DNA of 32,064 nt from Rhodobacterales bacterium (GTDB lineage: Bacteria > Pseudomonadota > Alphaproteobacteria > Rhizobiales > Stappiaceae), in the NCBI GenBank assembly GCA_008107755.1, contig VIRH01000050.1, positions 1-32,064 of the forward strand. The letters run 5' to 3'. The notes below the pieces were generated by a model, which made no database searches, was not told where the DNA came from, and saw only the letters and a program-made list of their open reading frames with translations. Position numbers and translations under genes: made by a program. This document shows, in pieces, positions 31,763-32,064 of the stretch (positions are counted from its first letter, which is position 1; each line of letters begins with the position of its first letter).

Positions 31763-31852
31763 ATGTGGTTCATACCCATTGGCGTTACCCTTAAATTGAA
31801 AAGGACCCGGAAGCACTGGCAAGTTACCTTCCGAGTCCAATTCAAGCTTTAA
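31763..31852 (+). CDS. Possible 29-aa small basic protein after oriT
   Basis: GGAGG at 31751-31755 stands 7 nt before an ATG at 31763 that opens 29 codons (MWFIPIGVTLKLKRTRKHWQ and nine more residues) and a TAA stop. The peptide is strongly basic with Trp and Phe residues. The excellent ribosome site and start right after oriT make it worth listing, but length gives little statistical support. A strong ribosome site next to the nic could also belong to a relic. Confidence 0.35.
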   Translation: MWFIPIGVTLKLKRTRKHWQVTFRVQFKL

Positions 31853-31861
31853 GGAAGGAGG

Positions 31862-31879
31862 CGGCGGGGAAACCCGCCG
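31862..31879 (+). terminator. GC-rich hairpin after the small ORF
   Basis: CGGCGGG (31862-31868) and CCCGCCG (31873-31879) form a perfect 7-bp stem around a GAAA tetraloop, starting 9 bp after the small ORF stop. No T-run follows, so it could be a weak or Rho-assisted terminator or a stabilising 3' structure. Confidence 0.4.
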
Positions 31880-31932
31880 TCTCACTCCGGATTTCAATGT
31901 AGCAACTTTCCGCGAAAAATCAATCTGGCAGT

Positions 31933-32064
31933 GCAGAGAAGCGGACCAGCCCTGGCGGGCCGGACTGATCCGTTGGCGGGGCGTTGCCCCACGGCGCGCG
32001 GCCCGGTCCTTCCAGCGTGACAGACATCTCGCCGGCCGCGCCGCCTCGATGCCCGACCCGCTTC
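31933..32064 (+). repeat. Repeat element A, copy 2 (continues beyond window)
   Basis: Second copy of the element at 30848-30979, matching to the last base of the window with differences at three visible positions. In copy 1, element A is followed by element B and a gene, so the sequence just right of this window may hold another element B and another gene. The copy is in the same orientation. Confidence 0.85.

Noticed and set aside
1..32064. tRNA, rRNA, CRISPR arrays, replication initiator (repABC or similar)
   Set aside because: I looked for regular short repeats with spacers, tRNA-like cloverleaves with CCA-type ends and Rep motifs, and saw none that hold up; this is by eye only.

Overview
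The window looks like part of a conjugative plasmid or integrative conjugative element from an alphaproteobacterium. This rests on the gene families, the high-GC codon use of the transfer genes and the VirB-type secretion genes; species cannot be told, and no replication initiator or chromosomal housekeeping gene is visible.

Left edge (1-2113): the end of an IS3-family insertion sequence abuts the C-terminal piece of a broken IS30-type transposase. Next comes an MFS exporter gene divergent from an AsnC/Lrp-type regulator. Then (2366-8140, minus strand) there is a tightly coupled, visibly more AT-rich operon: a small unknown ORF, a DNA amino-methyltransferase (DPFSGSGT and TSPPY), a phosphoribosyltransferase-like protein (IDDVCGSGET), an ORC/CDC6-like P-loop ATPase, and an unrecognised 321-aa protein. 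Neighbours overlap by 4 nt or sit 4 nt apart. It reads as a cargo anti-invader (conflict) system and is the best candidate here for a poorly described system.

After about 1 kb of hairpin-rich DNA without a convincing gene, the plus strand carries a long transfer block (9206-27318). It consists of IncP-like traK-traL-traM, a virB2-virB11 type IV secretion set (no virB1), an 816-aa exported protein of eight Cys-containing repeats placed between virB10 and virB11, a VirD4/TraG coupling protein, a TraC-like Toprim primase, and RP4-like TraJ and MOBP relaxase TraI. So an RP4-like DNA-processing set is joined to a VirB-like mating channel. A strong terminator lies inside the block, before virB11.

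Right part (27319-32064): an exported protein of unknown role, an orphan ParB-like protein, a small unknown gene, and a probable oriT. The oriT candidate at 31662-31748 contains, on the minus strand, the 14-nt string CCTATCCTGCCCGG, which as I recall it is the RP4 nic region, enclosed by an 11-bp perfect inverted repeat. A 155-bp element (154/155 identical) stands directly before the ParB-like gene and the small gene. A second, about 132-bp, element occurs twice and its second copy runs off the window. If nicking follows RP4 polarity, the minus strand enters the recipient first and is the template strand for these genes, so the repeated hairpin-rich leaders could be early (zygotic) promoters of a leading region. 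That last step is inference.
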